NCBI GenBank assembly: GCA_029557915.1
Contig: JAKQHS010000142.1
Span: 1-64,000 of the forward strand
Length of the DNA stretch: 64,000 nt
Direction: 5' to 3'
Source of the DNA: Bacteroidota bacterium
GTDB taxonomy: Bacteria; Bacteroidota; Bacteroidia; Chitinophagales; Saprospiraceae
Part shown: positions 28,813-38,795 of the stretch, in pieces
Layout: each line of letters begins with the position of its first letter
How positions within the stretch are numbered: position 1 is the stretch's first letter
Notes under the pieces: model-generated
The model's input: only the letters and a program-made list of their open reading frames with translations
The model's database searches: none
Told to the model about the DNA's origin: nothing
Position numbers and translations under genes: made by a program

Positions 28813-29462
28813 AATGAATTTTCAGCCTTTAATTTTTCAATTTTGGCTGCAAAAGTAGCGCTTTTCTCAGGATATTCAAAAGACAGTCTTTCGTAAAGCG
28901 AAATCGCCTCCCGGTACTGGCCTTGCGTTGCCCAAAGGTCGGCAAGGCTTTCGCTTCCGGTCGTGGCTTTGAGCTCCAGGCTGTCTTCAATCAGCCGATC
29001 AACCTCGACCAGGGGGCCCGAAGGAGTTGAAGAGGTGACCGGAGGTTCCGGGGTGCAGGGGGGCAGGGTTTCCAAAAACCGGATAAAACCCGAAGCTTCA
29101 TAAGGGTACAGTTGGAACGCCGGCTGGACCGGGACTTCTACGGTCACCGAATCCGGCTGCATTTCATGACCGTTGAGCCCATTTAAAGTAACCTCGTGGA
29201 CCGCCGGAAGATCAAATACCGGAGGCTCCAGGGCGGTACCGTCCTGCCCTTGCCGGTAAGCCCGCACGGCAGCGAGATCCAACCTGGAATGGAGGTCCAT
29301 ATCCGCAGACCAGGTGGTCCCGTTCCCTTGTTTTTTGTCATAGATCCGCTTCAGGGACTCCAGGTAAGGATAGGCAGTGATCAGCCGGTTGATTTCCTCC
29401 AGGGTCAACTGATCCAGAGATTCAGGATGTTGCAAATAATATATCAAATCCTCCATCTTCAT
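28809..29462 (-). CDS. Conserved TPR-containing protein between lptE and secG
   Basis: 217 residues. The N-terminus (DLIYYLQHPESLDQLTLEEI) forms a helical segment; a low-complexity Pro-rich linker (about 95-150) follows; one C-terminal TPR-like helical pair (SLADLWATQGQYREAISLYERL, split over ~175-205) closes it. Similar proteins occur at this place in other Bacteroidota; the function is unknown. Its start is 25 bp after the lptE stop and it overlaps secG, so it is in the same operon. Confidence 0.7.
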   Translation of the reverse strand: MKMEDLIYYLQHPESLDQLTLEEINRLITAYPYLESLKRIYDKKQGNGTTWSADMDLHSRLDLAAVRAYRQGQDGTALEPPVFDLPAVHEVTLNGLNGHEMQPDSVTVEVPVQPAFQLYPYEASGFIRFLETLPPCTPEPPVTSSTPSGPLVEVDRLIEDSLELKATTGSESLADLWATQGQYREAISLYERLSFEYPEKSATFAAKIEKLKAENSL

Positions 29463-29487
29463 CTCTTATTACAAATGTAGTTAAGGG

Positions 29488-30015
29488 CTACCAATCCCCA
29501 AACGCTTTATTGAAAATATCCTCCACCAGTTGATTGTTGATCCTTTCCACCAGGCTTTCCTGAATGTCGAGCAAGTTGGTCCTGCCGTCAAACTCCTGAA
29601 AATAGCTGAAGGACTGGTTCCAGTTTTTCGTTTCATCCCTGCGGTTTTCAAAGGAAACCTGCACACTGATCGTCAGGCGGCTTAAGGCAGAAGTATTGTC
29701 GGCGGTGGGAGCCTGCGAAACCACGCTGAAATCACGGATATTTCCTGAAAAGGTGATGTCCGGATCGGTTTCCACAAATTTTAACCGGGACTCCCTGCGT
29801 ACCTTGTCTTTTAATTTTTCTGAAAACGAGATGGCAAGGGTGACCGGCCCGTTGTCGGCCCTGTTTTCAAAAGGCAATACGGTAAATGAGGTGATGGAGG
29901 GATCGATGGAGGTGCTTTTGAATGAATAACAGGAAACCTGCGCGCAAAAGAATCCCATCACCAAAAGGGATGAAACAAGCGGATGCTTCCGGGGTGATAC
30001 GGATATCCTAAGCAT
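29488..30015 (-). CDS. lptE: LptE-family LPS-assembly lipoprotein
   Basis: 175 residues. A signal sequence ends in FCAQVSC, a lipobox-like site, then the conserved YSFKSTSIDPSITSFTVLPF opening of the Bacteroidota LptE family. LptE plugs LptD in the outer membrane and helps insert LPS. Strand-rich repeats (ITFSGNIRDF, ISVQVSFENRR) match. The ATG is one base after the sigma-54 activator's stop. Confidence 0.85.
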   Translation of the reverse strand: MLRISVSPRKHPLVSSLLVMGFFCAQVSCYSFKSTSIDPSITSFTVLPFENRADNGPVTLAISFSEKLKDKVRRESRLKFVETDPDITFSGNIRDFSVVSQAPTADNTSALSRLTISVQVSFENRRDETKNWNQSFSYFQEFDGRTNLLDIQESLVERINNQLVEDIFNKAFGDW

Positions 30016-30016
30016 T

Positions 30017-31303
30017 TTAATCGTCCAGGTTGTATTGTTTTATTTTTCGGTAAAGGGTGCGCTCACTGATGCCCAGTTCCCGGGCGGCTTCCTTTCTCCG
30101 GCCCTTGTGTTTGTTCAGGGCCTTGCCGATGAGGTCTTTTTCCATCTGTTCCAGGGAAAGAGGCTCTTCCACTACGATGGATTTGGGGCTCAGGGTCACC
30201 TTGGGTTCTATTTTTTCAAGGATCACAGGCCTTGCAATTCCTTCCACGGCGGCCGAAGCGTCCGCAGCGGACCCTGCCGGGATGGCATAGGCTTTTTCCC
30301 TCCAGGTGCCTGAATCGGGGACCCAGGCCTTTTCCTGAACAGGGGCGATCAGCTCCGGCATTTCAAGATTGTTTCTCCGGATGAGTTCAAAGAAAAGGGT
30401 CTTCAGTTCGTTCATATCCTTTTTCATGTCAAAAAGGATTTTATAAAGGATTTCCCTCTCGTCAATACGGCCGTCGCCCGCCCTGCCGGTGACCAGAGAC
30501 AATTGCCCCGACTGGCTGCCCGGCATATGCTGCATTAAAATGTCCCTGGTGATCAGCCGGCTTTCGGAGAGTACGGATACCTGTTCTGCAAAATTTTTGA
30601 GTTCCCGCACATTGCCAGGCCAGGAGTATTGGGTCAGGATGTCCCGGGCCTCCTCGTCCAATTCCACCGGGGTGGTTCCATACTTTTCCGCAAAGTCCAC
30701 GGAAAATTTCCTGAACAGAAGATAGATGTCTTCCCTTCTTTCCTTGAGCGAAGGCACGTGAATGGGAACGATATTGAGACGGTAATACAAATCTTCCCTG
30801 AAGCGGTCCCGGTGGATCCTTTCGATGAGGTCCACATTGGTCGCGGCCAGCACGCGCACATTGGTGCGCAACACTTTGGAAGATCCCACCCTGAAAAATT
30901 CGCCGCTTTCCAGGATGCGCAGCAGGTAGGCCTGGGTGTCCAAAGGCATTTCTGCAATTTCATCCAGGAAGATGGTGCCCCCGTCGGCAGTTTCAAAATA
31001 CCCCTTCCGTTCTCCGGTAGCCCCGGTGAAGGAGCCTTTTTCATGCCCGAACAATTCCGAATTGATCGTGCCCGGCGGGATGGCTCCGCAGTTGACGGCT
31101 ATGAATTTATTGTGTTTCCGTTTGCTGAGGGAATGAATGATCTGTGAAAAAATTTCCTTACCGGTCCCGCTTTCTCCGGTGATGAGGACCGTCAGGTCGG
31201 TGTCGGCAACCCGTACGGCGATTTCCAGGGCCCTTTCCAGGTCTTTGGAATTGCCGATGATCCCGAAACGTTGTTTTATGGTTTGTACCGAAAACTGGGT
31301 CAC
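30017..31303 (-). CDS. Sigma-54-dependent transcriptional activator (AAA+/Fis)
   Basis: 428 residues with no N-terminal receiver. The AAA+ domain carries Walker A GESGTGKE (about 45), the sigma-54 contact loop [13 protein letters not shown] (GSFTGA, a common variant of GAFTGA) and Walker [13 protein letters not shown], plus R-fingers. A 60-residue linker and a Fis-type HTH ([20 protein letters not shown]) follow. It should activate RpoN-dependent genes; without a sensor domain its input is unclear. Its start lies within the end of miaB and its stop is one base before lptE, so it is in the miaB operon. Confidence 0.9.
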   Translation of the reverse strand: MTQFSVQTIKQRFGIIGNSKDLERALEIAVRVADTDLTVLITGESGTGKEIFSQIIHSLSKRKHNKFIAVNCGAIPPGTINSELFGHEKGSFTGATGERKGYFETADGGTIFLDEIAEMPLDTQAYLLRILESGEFFRVGSSKVLRTNVRVLAATNVDLIERIHRDRFREDLYYRLNIVPIHVPSLKERREDIYLLFRKFSVDFAEKYGTTPVELDEEARDILTQYSWPGNVRELKNFAEQVSVLSESRLITRDILMQHMPGSQSGQLSLVTGRAGDGRIDEREILYKILFDMKKDMNELKTLFFELIRRNNLEMPELIAPVQEKAWVPDSGTWREKAYAIPAGSAADASAAVEGIARPVILEKIEPKVTLSPKSIVVEEPLSLEQMEKDLIGKALNKHKGRRKEAARELGISERTLYRKIKQYNLDD

Positions 31304-32727
31304 TGGGGAGGGGTGTTTATGATCTTACCGAAAAGCGTAGCGCTGTTTGCATCCATAATTTCCACGAGCACGTAGTCCCCGGGCCGATAAGCCGAAACCT
31401 TCGGGAATACCACCATTTTATTCTGGGTATTCCTGCCTTTGAATTCTTCTTTCGATTTTTTGGAATCGCCTTCGATCAATACTTTAAATATGCGGCCGAT
31501 ATCTTTCCGGTTGTGTTCAAGGGACAGCCGGTTTTGCAGCGCGACGATTTCAGCCAGTCTTGACTTTTTCGTTTCCAGGGGGACGTCATCCGCCAGTTTC
31601 CGGGCAGCCGGGGTGCCCGGCCTTTCAGAATATGAAAACATGTAAGACATGCTGTAGCGGGCATATTCCATCATGGACAAGGTATCCTGGTGCTCCTCCT
31701 GGGTTTCCGAACAAAAACCGGCGATCACATCGGAGGAAACCGCACATTCGGGCAGGATGGTGCGTATGGCTTCGAGACGTTCGATGTACCAGCCCCGGTC
31801 ATAGGTCCTGTTCATCAGGTCCAGGATCCGGTTGTTTCCGGATTGCACCGGCAGGTGAATGTATTTGCAGATGTTTTCATGGGCGGCCATGGTATGCAAT
31901 ACTTCATCGGTGATGTCTTTGGGGTGGGAGGTGGAGAATCGCACGCGCAGATCGGGGTGGATTTGAGCCACGCTGCGGAGTAGGTTTGCAAAAGAAACGA
32001 CCTGGCCGTTTTCCGGATTTTTCCATTTATAGGAATCGACGTTCTGGCCCAGGAGGGTCACTTCCCGGAAACCCTTTTCAAACAGGGTGCTTGCTTCGGC
32101 GACAATGCTGTAGGCGTCCCGGCTTCGCTCCCGTCCCCGGGTATATGGAACGACACAAAAAGAACACATGTTGTCACATCCCCGCATGATGCTGATAAAG
32201 GCCGTGACCCCATTGGAATCAAGCCGGACCGGGTTAATGTCCGCATAAGTCTCTTCCCTGGACAGAAAGACATTGAGTCCTTTCCGGCCGTCGTGAGCCC
32301 CGGCAATAAGCCCCGGAATGGAACGATAGGCATCGGGCCCCACCACCAGGTCAACCAGTTTTTCCTCCTCGAGCAGTTGGCTTTTAAGCCTTTCGGCCAT
32401 GCAGCCCAGGATGCCGATCAACATGCCCGGACGGGCGGGTTTGAGCTGGTCAAAAGTCCGCAGCCTTTTGCGGATCGTTTCTTCAGCTTTTTCACGGATG
32501 CTGCAGGTATTGAGCAATACGAGGTCTGCCTGTTCCACTTCCCGGGTGGCTCCATACCCTTCGCTTTCCAGGATGGAGGCCACGATCTCGCTATCGGAAA
32601 AATTCATCTGGCAGCCGTAACTTTCGATATAATATTTAAGCCCGGATGGGATCTCGCTTTGGCCGGCGTAGACTTCCCCCTGCCTCAGCTCGTCCATCAG
32701 TTCTTGTGTGTTTCCCGTTTCGGCCAT
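31300..32727 (-). CDS. miaB: tRNA-2-methylthio-N6-dimethylallyladenosine synthase MiaB
   Basis: 475 residues. An N-terminal UPF0004 domain with [11 protein letters not shown] leads to the radical-SAM domain with [19 protein letters not shown] (the CxxxCxxC cluster), and a C-terminal TRAM domain ([11 protein letters not shown] onward). It adds the 2-methylthio group to i6A37 of tRNAs using SAM. A -7 box lies just upstream, divergent from aroE. It heads the run of minus-strand genes down to secG. Confidence 0.95.
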   Translation of the reverse strand: MAETGNTQELMDELRQGEVYAGQSEIPSGLKYYIESYGCQMNFSDSEIVASILESEGYGATREVEQADLVLLNTCSIREKAEETIRKRLRTFDQLKPARPGMLIGILGCMAERLKSQLLEEEKLVDLVVGPDAYRSIPGLIAGAHDGRKGLNVFLSREETYADINPVRLDSNGVTAFISIMRGCDNMCSFCVVPYTRGRERSRDAYSIVAEASTLFEKGFREVTLLGQNVDSYKWKNPENGQVVSFANLLRSVAQIHPDLRVRFSTSHPKDITDEVLHTMAAHENICKYIHLPVQSGNNRILDLMNRTYDRGWYIERLEAIRTILPECAVSSDVIAGFCSETQEEHQDTLSMMEYARYSMSYMFSYSERPGTPAARKLADDVPLETKKSRLAEIVALQNRLSLEHNRKDIGRIFKVLIEGDSKKSKEEFKGRNTQNKMVVFPKVSAYRPGDYVLVEIMDANSATLFGKIINTPPQ

Positions 32728-32745
32728 GCTATATTTTCAGAGCCG

Positions 32746-32753
32746 CAAAGTTA
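32746..32753 (-). promoter_or_regulatory. -7 box of miaB
   Basis: TAACTTTG on the minus strand fits TAnnTTTG exactly, 19 bp before the ATG at 32727. No good -33 element. Confidence 0.5.
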
Positions 32754-32800
32754 GGATTTTTATGCCAAAATGGCAGCACCAGCCTTCTTTTATAATTGAT

Positions 32801-32808
32801 TAATTTTG
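32801..32808 (+). promoter_or_regulatory. -7 box of aroE
   Basis: TAATTTTG fits TAnnTTTG exactly, 10 bp before the ATG at 32818; the leader would be only a few bases. Confidence 0.5.
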
Positions 32809-32817
32809 TGTCCCTGT

Positions 32818-33552
32818 ATGCGGAAGTTCGGCCTGATAGGTTATCCCCTGACCCATTCTTTTTCCAAAAAATATTTCGCCGATAAGTTTATCCGTGAAAA
32901 GATTGAAGACGCGGTTTACGAACTCTATCCCATACCCCAGATAGAAGAATTTCCTGCCCTGGTGGCAGGGATCGGCCCCGGACTAATGGGGCTGAATGTC
33001 ACCATTCCATATAAAAGGTCGGTCATCCCTTTCCTAGATGCCCTTTCCCCTGCCGCCCGGGCGATCGGGGCGGTCAATACGATCCATTTCGTCAATGGTT
33101 TAACCACGGGGCATAACACCGACGCGACAGGCTTTGAAGAAAGCCTCCGGTCCTGGTACGATGCCGGAACGGGCCGGGCGCTGGTTCTGGGAGACGGGGG
33201 CTCAGCCCAGGCCGTAAAATACGTATTGCAAAAGCTGGGTATCCCTTTCCATACCGTTTCGAGGCAGAAAAAGGAGGGGACCCTCAGCTATGAGGAATTG
33301 GACCATACGCGGGTAGGAAATTGCACCCTTATTGTAAACACCACCCCTTTGGGCATGTATCCGGATGTGAAATCCTGTCCGCCCATCGACTATTCTGCCC
33401 TGGGCAAGGGACATTTCCTCTATGACCTGGTCTACAATCCGGAGAAAACCGCCTTCCTGGCCAAAGGGGAAGCCAGGGGGTGCAGGACTATGAATGGATT
33501 GGATATGCTTCACCGCCAGGCAGAAGCAGCCTGGCACATCTGGAACAGTTAA
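32818..33552 (+). CDS. aroE: Shikimate dehydrogenase
   Basis: 244 residues from the ATG at 32818; the in-frame upstream codons include no other ATG and lie in the promoter. AroE reduces 3-dehydroshikimate with NADPH in aromatic synthesis. Visible: FGLIGYPLTHSFSKKYF (substrate binding), NVTIPYKRSVIPF (catalytic Lys), GHNTDATGFE (catalytic Asp), a nucleotide loop GDGGSAQAVKYV, and NTTPLGMYP. The proline dehydrogenase gene follows after five bases. Confidence 0.94.
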   Translation: MRKFGLIGYPLTHSFSKKYFADKFIREKIEDAVYELYPIPQIEEFPALVAGIGPGLMGLNVTIPYKRSVIPFLDALSPAARAIGAVNTIHFVNGLTTGHNTDATGFEESLRSWYDAGTGRALVLGDGGSAQAVKYVLQKLGIPFHTVSRQKKEGTLSYEELDHTRVGNCTLIVNTTPLGMYPDVKSCPPIDYSALGKGHFLYDLVYNPEKTAFLAKGEARGCRTMNGLDMLHRQAEAAWHIWNS

Positions 33553-33557
33553 AAAAT

Positions 33558-34736
33558 ATGGCAAACGCACTGGATTTTTCAAATACGGAAATTGCCTTCG
33601 CCGGCAAGACCGATCAGGAGTTGAAAGAAACCCTGAGATTGTTTAAACTGATGAAAAACCCCAACCTTGTTAAGTTGGGATCGGGCCTGGCCATGCTCAT
33701 GGTCCGGTTGAAATTGCCCCTGATGGACCCGTTGATCAAAGCCACGGTGTTCAGGCAGTTTTGCGGGGGGACCAATCTGCTGGACTGCCAGACCACCATC
33801 GACCGGTTATACAAAAACAAAACCTTCAGTGTGTTGGATTACGGAGCCGAAGCCAAGGATTCGGAAAAGGATTTCGACCATACCCTGAACGAAATTCTCA
33901 AAACCGTTCAGTTTGCTGCAGCTAATGCCTCGGTGCCGGTGGTGAGCCTTAAAATATCCTCCCTGGCAAGGAATGCTTTCCTTGAAAAATGGCAGGGTAA
34001 AAACCCCCTGGACGCTTCTGAAGAAGCCGAGCTGGCTAAAATCAGGAAGCGGCTCAACCGCATCCTCCACCTGGCTTCGGATATGGGTGTCGGGGTTTTT
34101 ATTGATGCCGAAGAGTCCTGGGTCCAGGATGCCATGGACACCCTGGTGGAAGAATTGATGGAAGCCTACAATAAGAAAAAGGTCGTGGCCTACAATACCT
34201 ACCAGATGTACCGCACCGATCGTCTGGAAGTGTTGAAGAAAGCCTTCGAAAAAGCGCAGAACCGCAATTATTACCTCGGCGCCAAACTGGTGCGCGGAGC
34301 GTATATGGAAAAGGAAAGAAAACGGGCGGCTGACCGGGCTTATCCCTCGCCCATCCATGCCACCAAGGAGGAAACCGATGAAGCCTTTAACCAGGCGATC
34401 CGGTTCTGCATCGAACATTACAACCGGATATCGTCCTGCAATGCTTCACACAATATGGATAGCTGCCAGCTCATGGCCAAACTGATCACCGATAAACTGA
34501 TCCCGCGCAACCACAGCCACCTGAATTTTTGCCAGTTGCTGGGCATGAGCGACAACATTACTTTCAACCTGGCTTACCATGGATTTAATGTGGCCAAATA
34601 TGTGCCCTACGGCCCGATCGTGGAAGTCGTGCCTTTCCTGATACGCAGGGCGGAAGAGAATACGTCCATTACCGGGGAGGTAGGCCGCGAACTGGCGCTT
34701 ATCCGCGAAGAGGTGGCCCGGAGGGGAATGAAATAA
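33558..34736 (+). CDS. Proline dehydrogenase family protein
   Basis: 392 residues from the ATG at 33558, five bases after the aroE stop. The FAD-containing TIM-barrel of proline dehydrogenase is seen: GVFIDAEESWVQDAMD, YNTYQMYRTDRLEVLKKA, YLGAKLVRGAYMEKERKRA, and the C-terminal YVPYGPIVEVVPFLIRRAEEN. It oxidises proline to pyrroline-5-carboxylate and passes electrons to quinone. It is the monofunctional form, without the P5C dehydrogenase half of PutA. Coupling to aroE appears positional rather than functional. Confidence 0.9.
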   Translation: MANALDFSNTEIAFAGKTDQELKETLRLFKLMKNPNLVKLGSGLAMLMVRLKLPLMDPLIKATVFRQFCGGTNLLDCQTTIDRLYKNKTFSVLDYGAEAKDSEKDFDHTLNEILKTVQFAAANASVPVVSLKISSLARNAFLEKWQGKNPLDASEEAELAKIRKRLNRILHLASDMGVGVFIDAEESWVQDAMDTLVEELMEAYNKKKVVAYNTYQMYRTDRLEVLKKAFEKAQNRNYYLGAKLVRGAYMEKERKRAADRAYPSPIHATKEETDEAFNQAIRFCIEHYNRISSCNASHNMDSCQLMAKLITDKLIPRNHSHLNFCQLLGMSDNITFNLAYHGFNVAKYVPYGPIVEVVPFLIRRAEENTSITGEVGRELALIREEVARRGMK

Positions 34737-34744
34737 TTCCGGGA

Positions 34745-36169
34745 TTAGCGGCTAATGGCTTTGGCTTTTTCCAGCAACCAGCCCTGGTTGACCACCGCGG
34801 TGGTGGATTTGATTTCTTCAAGGGCCCTGAGTCTGGCCGCCCGGTCCTGGTATTTTACCCGGCTTAATCGTTTAATGTATTTTATAAAATTGGAATACCG
34901 CAGCTTTTTGGCCGGGGTCATGTCTTTCTGATGCCTGTTGAGAAAAGTTCTGAAGCTTTCCGCCAGCGAGCTCATCGCCGGCCATTCCTCGACTTCATAA
35001 TAGGTGGCCAGGAGCAACACTTTTGAGTCCAGGTTATAGGTCAGTTCGTCAAATTCGACATCCTGCAGTTTTTGGATGACGAGCCCAAACTGGTTTTGGT
35101 TGAAATACAGCCGCGCCAGGGAGAAGGTGACCAGGGTGTTTTTCTGATCTTTCGGAATGATGTTTTGGTATTCCTCGATAAACTTTTCCGTCCAGGCAAA
35201 TTCCTTGGTGCGGATGCCCGTGATCACGATGTTGAGGAAGTGTCCCGGATGGAATGCGCCGTTGGGGAAGACCAGGTCGTATTTAAGCCCGTATTTATAC
35301 CATTCCAGGGATTCGTGTTCAAATTCGGTGCGGCCCTGGTTGCGCTGCAGGGTGGTGAAATTGATCATTTCCTTGAAGATGTCCACGGCTTCCTGCTGGG
35401 GAAATTTATCCAGATGGCTCAAAACGGATTGTTTGAGGCCGGGATAGAGGGGACCCGGGTCCTTCTGGTTTTTGATCTGGTAAATTTTATAATAGAGCCC
35501 GATTTCAGGATGTTCGAGATAGGCTCCCTGCCTCACAATTTGAATCAATTGGTCTTCCAGGTCAATCCGGATGGGCAGGTTAAAGTCAATCCTTCGGGTG
35601 ACGGCATTTACGAGCTGTTTGGTTTTTTCGGCGAGGTAAAAAAGATCAAGGACTTCATGAATGGTCTCCAGGTTGGACTGCGATTCCATGTTAATCTCGT
35701 ATTCCTTCAGGTCATAGAGGTTCCGCTGGAAAAGAAAATGCTGAAGATGAAATTCCGAAGAGGGATTTTTATTTTTTTTCAAATCATTTTCTGCCTTGTT
35801 CAGGATGGATTTATAGAGGAGGGTCAGTTTGTTTTCATATACGGATTCGAGCAGGAGGTTGTTGGCCATCAAGGGTTTTTTATCCAATTGCTCGCAGACC
35901 AGGTATTTTTCGATCAGACCCATGAGCTCGTTGCACCATTTCCGCCACCGGGGATCGTGAAAAGCCTGGTCCGGCATCAGCTTTTTCCAGATCCTGTTTT
36001 TATTTACCTGGTCCGGGTCGTCGAGGTTGCCCTCGTGCACTACAGCTTTAAAAAGCCCGAGCACTTTGGGGTTAACATTAAAATAAGGGGATTCCAAAAA
36101 ACGCTGAAGTTTGTTGAGCTCGTTTTTCGAGAGCTGGGACAAAACCCGGACAAACTTTAGCTCCTTCAT
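34745..36169 (-). CDS. Conserved hypothetical TPR-like helical protein
   Basis: 474 residues without signal or membrane segments. It opens with VRVLSQLSKNELNKLQRFLE and continues as helical pairs throughout (RLYFNQNQFGLVIQKLQDVEF, split over ~380-405), a degenerate TPR pattern. Lys and Leu are abundant. Such proteins recur as paralogs in Saprospiraceae, as I recall; function unknown. It is convergent with proline dehydrogenase (8 bp between stops) and has a very AT-rich upstream region. Confidence 0.65.
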   Translation of the reverse strand: MKELKFVRVLSQLSKNELNKLQRFLESPYFNVNPKVLGLFKAVVHEGNLDDPDQVNKNRIWKKLMPDQAFHDPRWRKWCNELMGLIEKYLVCEQLDKKPLMANNLLLESVYENKLTLLYKSILNKAENDLKKNKNPSSEFHLQHFLFQRNLYDLKEYEINMESQSNLETIHEVLDLFYLAEKTKQLVNAVTRRIDFNLPIRIDLEDQLIQIVRQGAYLEHPEIGLYYKIYQIKNQKDPGPLYPGLKQSVLSHLDKFPQQEAVDIFKEMINFTTLQRNQGRTEFEHESLEWYKYGLKYDLVFPNGAFHPGHFLNIVITGIRTKEFAWTEKFIEEYQNIIPKDQKNTLVTFSLARLYFNQNQFGLVIQKLQDVEFDELTYNLDSKVLLLATYYEVEEWPAMSSLAESFRTFLNRHQKDMTPAKKLRYSNFIKYIKRLSRVKYQDRAARLRALEEIKSTTAVVNQGWLLEKAKAISR

Positions 36170-36344
36170 ATGTTAACAAATTGAAACGAAGTTTATATAA
36201 AAAATTTTTATTTTTAATTATTTATATATTACACTATTTTTGAATGTGTTAATTTTATATATAGAAAAAATATATGTTTATTTTTTTGATTTACAATTTA
36301 TGCCTATCTTGCCCACTCAATTATATCGTCGCTAATATAATAGA

Positions 36345-38549
36345 ATGAACCGAACCTTTCCGTTTCTTGCTATTTGCTTATTCGTTGTCCTGGCTGTGAC
36401 AAACGTGGCGGCGCAATCCTGGAATAATAAAACGATTTGTTCGCCCGATTTTATCGTAGTGCCCGCGGGCAGCGGAGCCTCCCTGAACGTATTGGCCAAT
36501 GATGTCTCGATGTCGGGTTCACCGGTTTATCTGAAATCCATATCCTACAGCGATCAGGTTTCCGCTTCCATTGAAGGAGGCAATATCCGGTTCACTTCCG
36601 TTTCGAATGCCGATGGGATCGGCCATTTGATATATACCGCCTGCGACGCGCAGGGCCATTGCGGGGTCGGTGAAGTGTCCGTCCTGGTCGTGGATCCCAG
36701 CCGGGTCGCCTATTCCGACACGGTCTACCATGCGGTGGCCAAAAGCAGTTCCTTTCGTTTATATCTTCCGGAAAAGGGCTTTCAGCTCAAAGTAAAACCG
36801 GCTCATGGCCTGCTGGCCAAAATCGATGATTACCAATACGAATACCATCCCCTGGGCAGTCATGGGAACCGTGACCTGCTGGTTTTCGAATCGGGTAAAA
36901 AACGCAAGGTATTCGACCTTACCCAGGTTGACCGGCCGGTGAAAAATCAGTTCATCCAGGACGATATTGTTTACTTGAATAAAAACACTTCCCGGTGGTT
37001 TGCAGCCCTTAAGAATGATCTCGCCAACCCGGTCATCACCCAGTTTACCCAGCCCGACCACGGCCAGGTGGATCTCAACCCTGACCAAACCTTCACGTTT
37101 ACTTCCGATTTTGATTTTGAAGGGATCAGCCGTTTTGAATACACGGCCTGCAACAGTTCCGGTTGTGAAACCGCTTCGGTCTATCTCTACGTAAGCGATT
37201 TTCTTCCCAGGGAAGACTTAAGCCCTGCTTTCCGGACCGCTGAGGGCCGCTCCCTGGTCATTCCTTACCAGGTTCCGATCGAGGATTACGAATTCAGGAT
37301 CATCACCCCTCCCCAGTTTGGGACCCTTGATTTTTATTCCGGGCCGGTAAGCATCAACCTGGAATGCGAACAAATGGAGGTCATGCACCCCCTGATCTAT
37401 ACGCCTTTCCCCGGTTTTATCGGGAACGACCGTTTTGTGGTGAATTTTTGTCTGAAAACCGGCACCAAACAATGCGCGCCGGTATTGATCAAAGTGGAAA
37501 CGTATAAAGAGCAGACCTGCCGTCCGGCCACCGACTTTGTATGGCCCGGCGATGCGAATACCGATGGCCTTGTGGATTTGAAAGATCTCAACACGATCAG
37601 CGCTCTGATCGGTACGGAAGGACAGGCCAGGGAACAGGGCAATACCACATGGACCAATCAGTATGCTCCCGACTGGAACAGGGCGACCACCACAGGCTCC
37701 ATCAATGCCAAACACGCCGATGCCGACGGTGATGGCCTGGTGGATGCTGAAGATGCAAAGGTGATCATCCAAAACTACAACCAGTCCAATAAAATAATCC
37801 CGCAGGGCGTATATTTCCTGGATCCCGCACTGTCCACCTCCTCACCGGTTGCCGAGGTCATCGCACCGGGAGATGACGCGGTGATTCAACTGGCCTTTGG
37901 CAACCAGGACAACCTGCTCTATGACGTGGAAGCCATCAGCTTCGACCTGGAATACAACGATGAATTGCTTGGGGAAGAGGATATCCTCATTGAAGTGCTT
38001 GGCAATTCCTGGTTCGGTTATGACAATTCCCTGCTCGATGCCAAAGTATTCACGAAGGGCAAGATCAGTGTGAATTTTGCCAGCACCCGTGGTAAATTGA
38101 AGCACGGCGCCGGCAAGACCATAAAAGTAAGGGCGAAAGGGGGCCCGATCGTTTCGCACGTGGAAGGCTTCAAGATCCCCAAAAAATTACCGGTCGAATT
38201 TAAGGTTACCAATATCCAGTTGACCCAGGGCAATGGCACCGTCATCAGTCTTCCCGGTTCCCGGTCCACGGTCACCGTTGATTTTGACCGTAAACCCCAG
38301 GATAAGGCGGAGTTTGCCTTGTATCCCAATCCGGCAACGAATTGGGTCGGAATAAAAACCCTGGACCCGGATGAAAGACTTGAAAAAATAATGCTGATCG
38401 GGATAGACGGGAAAACCATACTTAACAGAAAACTGGATCCGGTAAATCAGATCAACCAATCCCTCTATCACCTGGAACCCGGCCTGTACATTCTTCAGGC
38501 CCATACTTCCGCCGGGGTGTTCTCCAAGAAACTGGAAATACTCAGATAG
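36345..38549 (+). CDS. Secreted multidomain protein with dockerin-like repeats and T9SS type A sorting domain
   Basis: 734 residues. Signal peptide (FLAICLFVVLAVTNVAAQ), then cadherin/Ig-like repeats (IVVPAGSGASLNVLANDV; a second FAALKNDLANPVITQFTQ) to about 390. Next is a dockerin type I-like pair of Ca-binding loops (DANTDGLVDLKDL and DADGDGLVDAEDA, about 400-485), a cohesin-like or beta region, and a C-terminal type A sorting domain (FALYPNPATNWVGI to the end) for type IX secretion. It should be exported across the outer membrane and attached to the surface. The ligand is unknown. A TTTG at 36285 and TATCTTGC at 36305 may be its promoter. Confidence 0.8.
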   Translation: MNRTFPFLAICLFVVLAVTNVAAQSWNNKTICSPDFIVVPAGSGASLNVLANDVSMSGSPVYLKSISYSDQVSASIEGGNIRFTSVSNADGIGHLIYTACDAQGHCGVGEVSVLVVDPSRVAYSDTVYHAVAKSSSFRLYLPEKGFQLKVKPAHGLLAKIDDYQYEYHPLGSHGNRDLLVFESGKKRKVFDLTQVDRPVKNQFIQDDIVYLNKNTSRWFAALKNDLANPVITQFTQPDHGQVDLNPDQTFTFTSDFDFEGISRFEYTACNSSGCETASVYLYVSDFLPREDLSPAFRTAEGRSLVIPYQVPIEDYEFRIITPPQFGTLDFYSGPVSINLECEQMEVMHPLIYTPFPGFIGNDRFVVNFCLKTGTKQCAPVLIKVETYKEQTCRPATDFVWPGDANTDGLVDLKDLNTISALIGTEGQAREQGNTTWTNQYAPDWNRATTTGSINAKHADADGDGLVDAEDAKVIIQNYNQSNKIIPQGVYFLDPALSTSSPVAEVIAPGDDAVIQLAFGNQDNLLYDVEAISFDLEYNDELLGEEDILIEVLGNSWFGYDNSLLDAKVFTKGKISVNFASTRGKLKHGAGKTIKVRAKGGPIVSHVEGFKIPKKLPVEFKVTNIQLTQGNGTVISLPGSRSTVTVDFDRKPQDKAEFALYPNPATNWVGIKTLDPDERLEKIMLIGIDGKTILNRKLDPVNQINQSLYHLEPGLYILQAHTSAGVFSKKLEILR

Positions 38550-38795
38550 GTCTTCTGCTCATTGAAGACAAATCTTCTGGGTCAGAACTGAGAAGCGACC
38601 GAACCACTGATGGCCGGCCATCCCGGAATCGCGGATGCTATCAATGCTAAAATCAGGGAGAAGTGCAAGCTCTGAGGATTATAATTACTCTGCAGGGCAC
38701 CATAGAAACACACTTATTAACCCTCCGTGTACCCCGCGAACTCCGTGCGAAATATCTCAGGCTTTCATATCAAAACCCCATTGCATCATTTGGGT

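Noticed and set aside
35072-36160. 362-residue antisense open frame opposite the TPR-like gene
   Set aside because: Reverse reading of a real helical gene; Phe/Val/Gln-rich composition is typical of shadow frames.
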